A DNA stretch of 5,046 bases from Actinomycetota bacterium. Lineage in GTDB: Bacteria; Actinomycetota; Actinomycetes; Nanopelagicales; Nanopelagicaceae. The stretch is taken from contig CANCUC010000138.1 of the NCBI GenBank assembly GCA_947381255.1, forward strand, positions 1-5,046. Reading direction: 5' to 3'. The notes below the pieces were generated by a model. It was not told the DNA's origin, did not search any database, and saw only the letters and a list, made by a program, of their open reading frames with translations. Position 1 is the first letter of the stretch; each line of letters opens with the position of its first letter. Below, one piece after another: positions 4,804 to 5,046 of this stretch. The translations under genes and the position numbers were made by a program.

Positions 4804-5046
4804 CTATGCGCCTTGTAAATACATTAGCACTGCCAAAACTCTGCGATGTCCCGCATCATCTGGGGTCAATTCCAACTTACTAAAAATTGAAGAGGTGTGT
4901 TTCTCGACAGCTCCTTCGGTGATGAATAGAGAAGCCGCAATCGCGCTATTTGAGAAACCCTGTGCCATAAGGCTTAACACCTCTCGCTCTCTGGGTGAAA
5001 GTGACTCGAGTCGGTTGTAGCGGCGGCTACGCGCAAATATCTGCGA
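4804..5046 (-). CDS. LuxR/NarL-type response regulator, C-terminal DNA-binding part (N-terminus outside window)
   Basis: The last 80 residues and TAG stop of a gene entering from the right edge. Residues 15-58 of the visible part form a LuxR/GerE helix-turn-helix: 'LESLSPREREVLSLMAQGFS' followed by NSAIAASLFITEGAVEKHTSSIFSKL, where the SPRE/E-R-E-V-L start, the scaffold glycine and the 'EGAVEKH' recognition helix are typical. The tail 'DDAGHRRVLAVLMYLQGA' is the usual end of actinobacterial NarL/FixJ response regulators. These are normally phosphorylated on an N-terminal receiver domain by a partner histidine kinase and bind promoter DNA as dimers. The receiver domain cannot be seen here, so a receiver-less LuxR protein cannot be excluded. 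Within the recognition region, Thr replaces the more usual Val after 'EKH'. Confidence 0.92.
   Translation of the reverse strand, partial: SQIFARSRRYNRLESLSPREREVLSLMAQGFSNSAIAASLFITEGAVEKHTSSIFSKLELTPDDAGHRRVLAVLMYLQGA

Overview
The window looks like chromosomal sequence from a moderate-GC actinobacterium with a compact genome, and a freshwater Nanopelagicales (acI)-type lineage is my best guess. The clues are a LuxR-family C-terminus ending in the 'HRRVLAVL' style common in actinobacteria, a TipAS-type domain, very short intergenic gaps, GTG starts, and several genes whose -10 box sits six bases before the start codon, as in actinobacterial leaderless transcripts. This is inference from gene content; no rRNA or other phylogenetic marker is present. 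I see no tRNA, rRNA, CRISPR array, insertion sequence or phage gene.

Layout. On the minus strand, positions 2266 down to 1 hold an acetamidase/formamidase-family gene followed by an APC-superfamily amino acid/amine permease that runs off the left edge. The 114-base gap between them carries two tandem inverted repeats. A 189-base divergent intergenic region (2267-2455) holds the amidase promoter on the minus strand and, on the plus strand, a promoter for a YceI-family gene (2456-3010) with a perfect 14-base palindrome between its -35 and -10. The yceI gene ends in a strong 18-bp hairpin terminator. A short stand-alone TipAS-domain gene (3093-3458, plus) follows and converges, with a 9-base gap, on a minus-strand cysteine-synthase-family gene (4352-3468). 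Upstream of that lie a DUF1801 gene (4788-4429) and the last 80 residues of a NarL/LuxR-type response regulator that enters from the right edge.

How they fit. The amidase and permease are plausibly one transcription unit for uptake and hydrolysis of a small amide or amine as a nitrogen source. YceI looks singly transcribed and repressor-controlled. The TipAS, cysteine synthase and DUF1801 genes each seem to have their own leaderless promoter, so they need not be functionally linked. Most of the content is ordinary core or accessory metabolism. The more interesting signals are regulatory: the repeated TANNNT-N6-start arrangement, the palindrome in the yceI promoter, and the paired hairpins between the amidase and permease genes. 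I did not find a convincing new multi-gene system.
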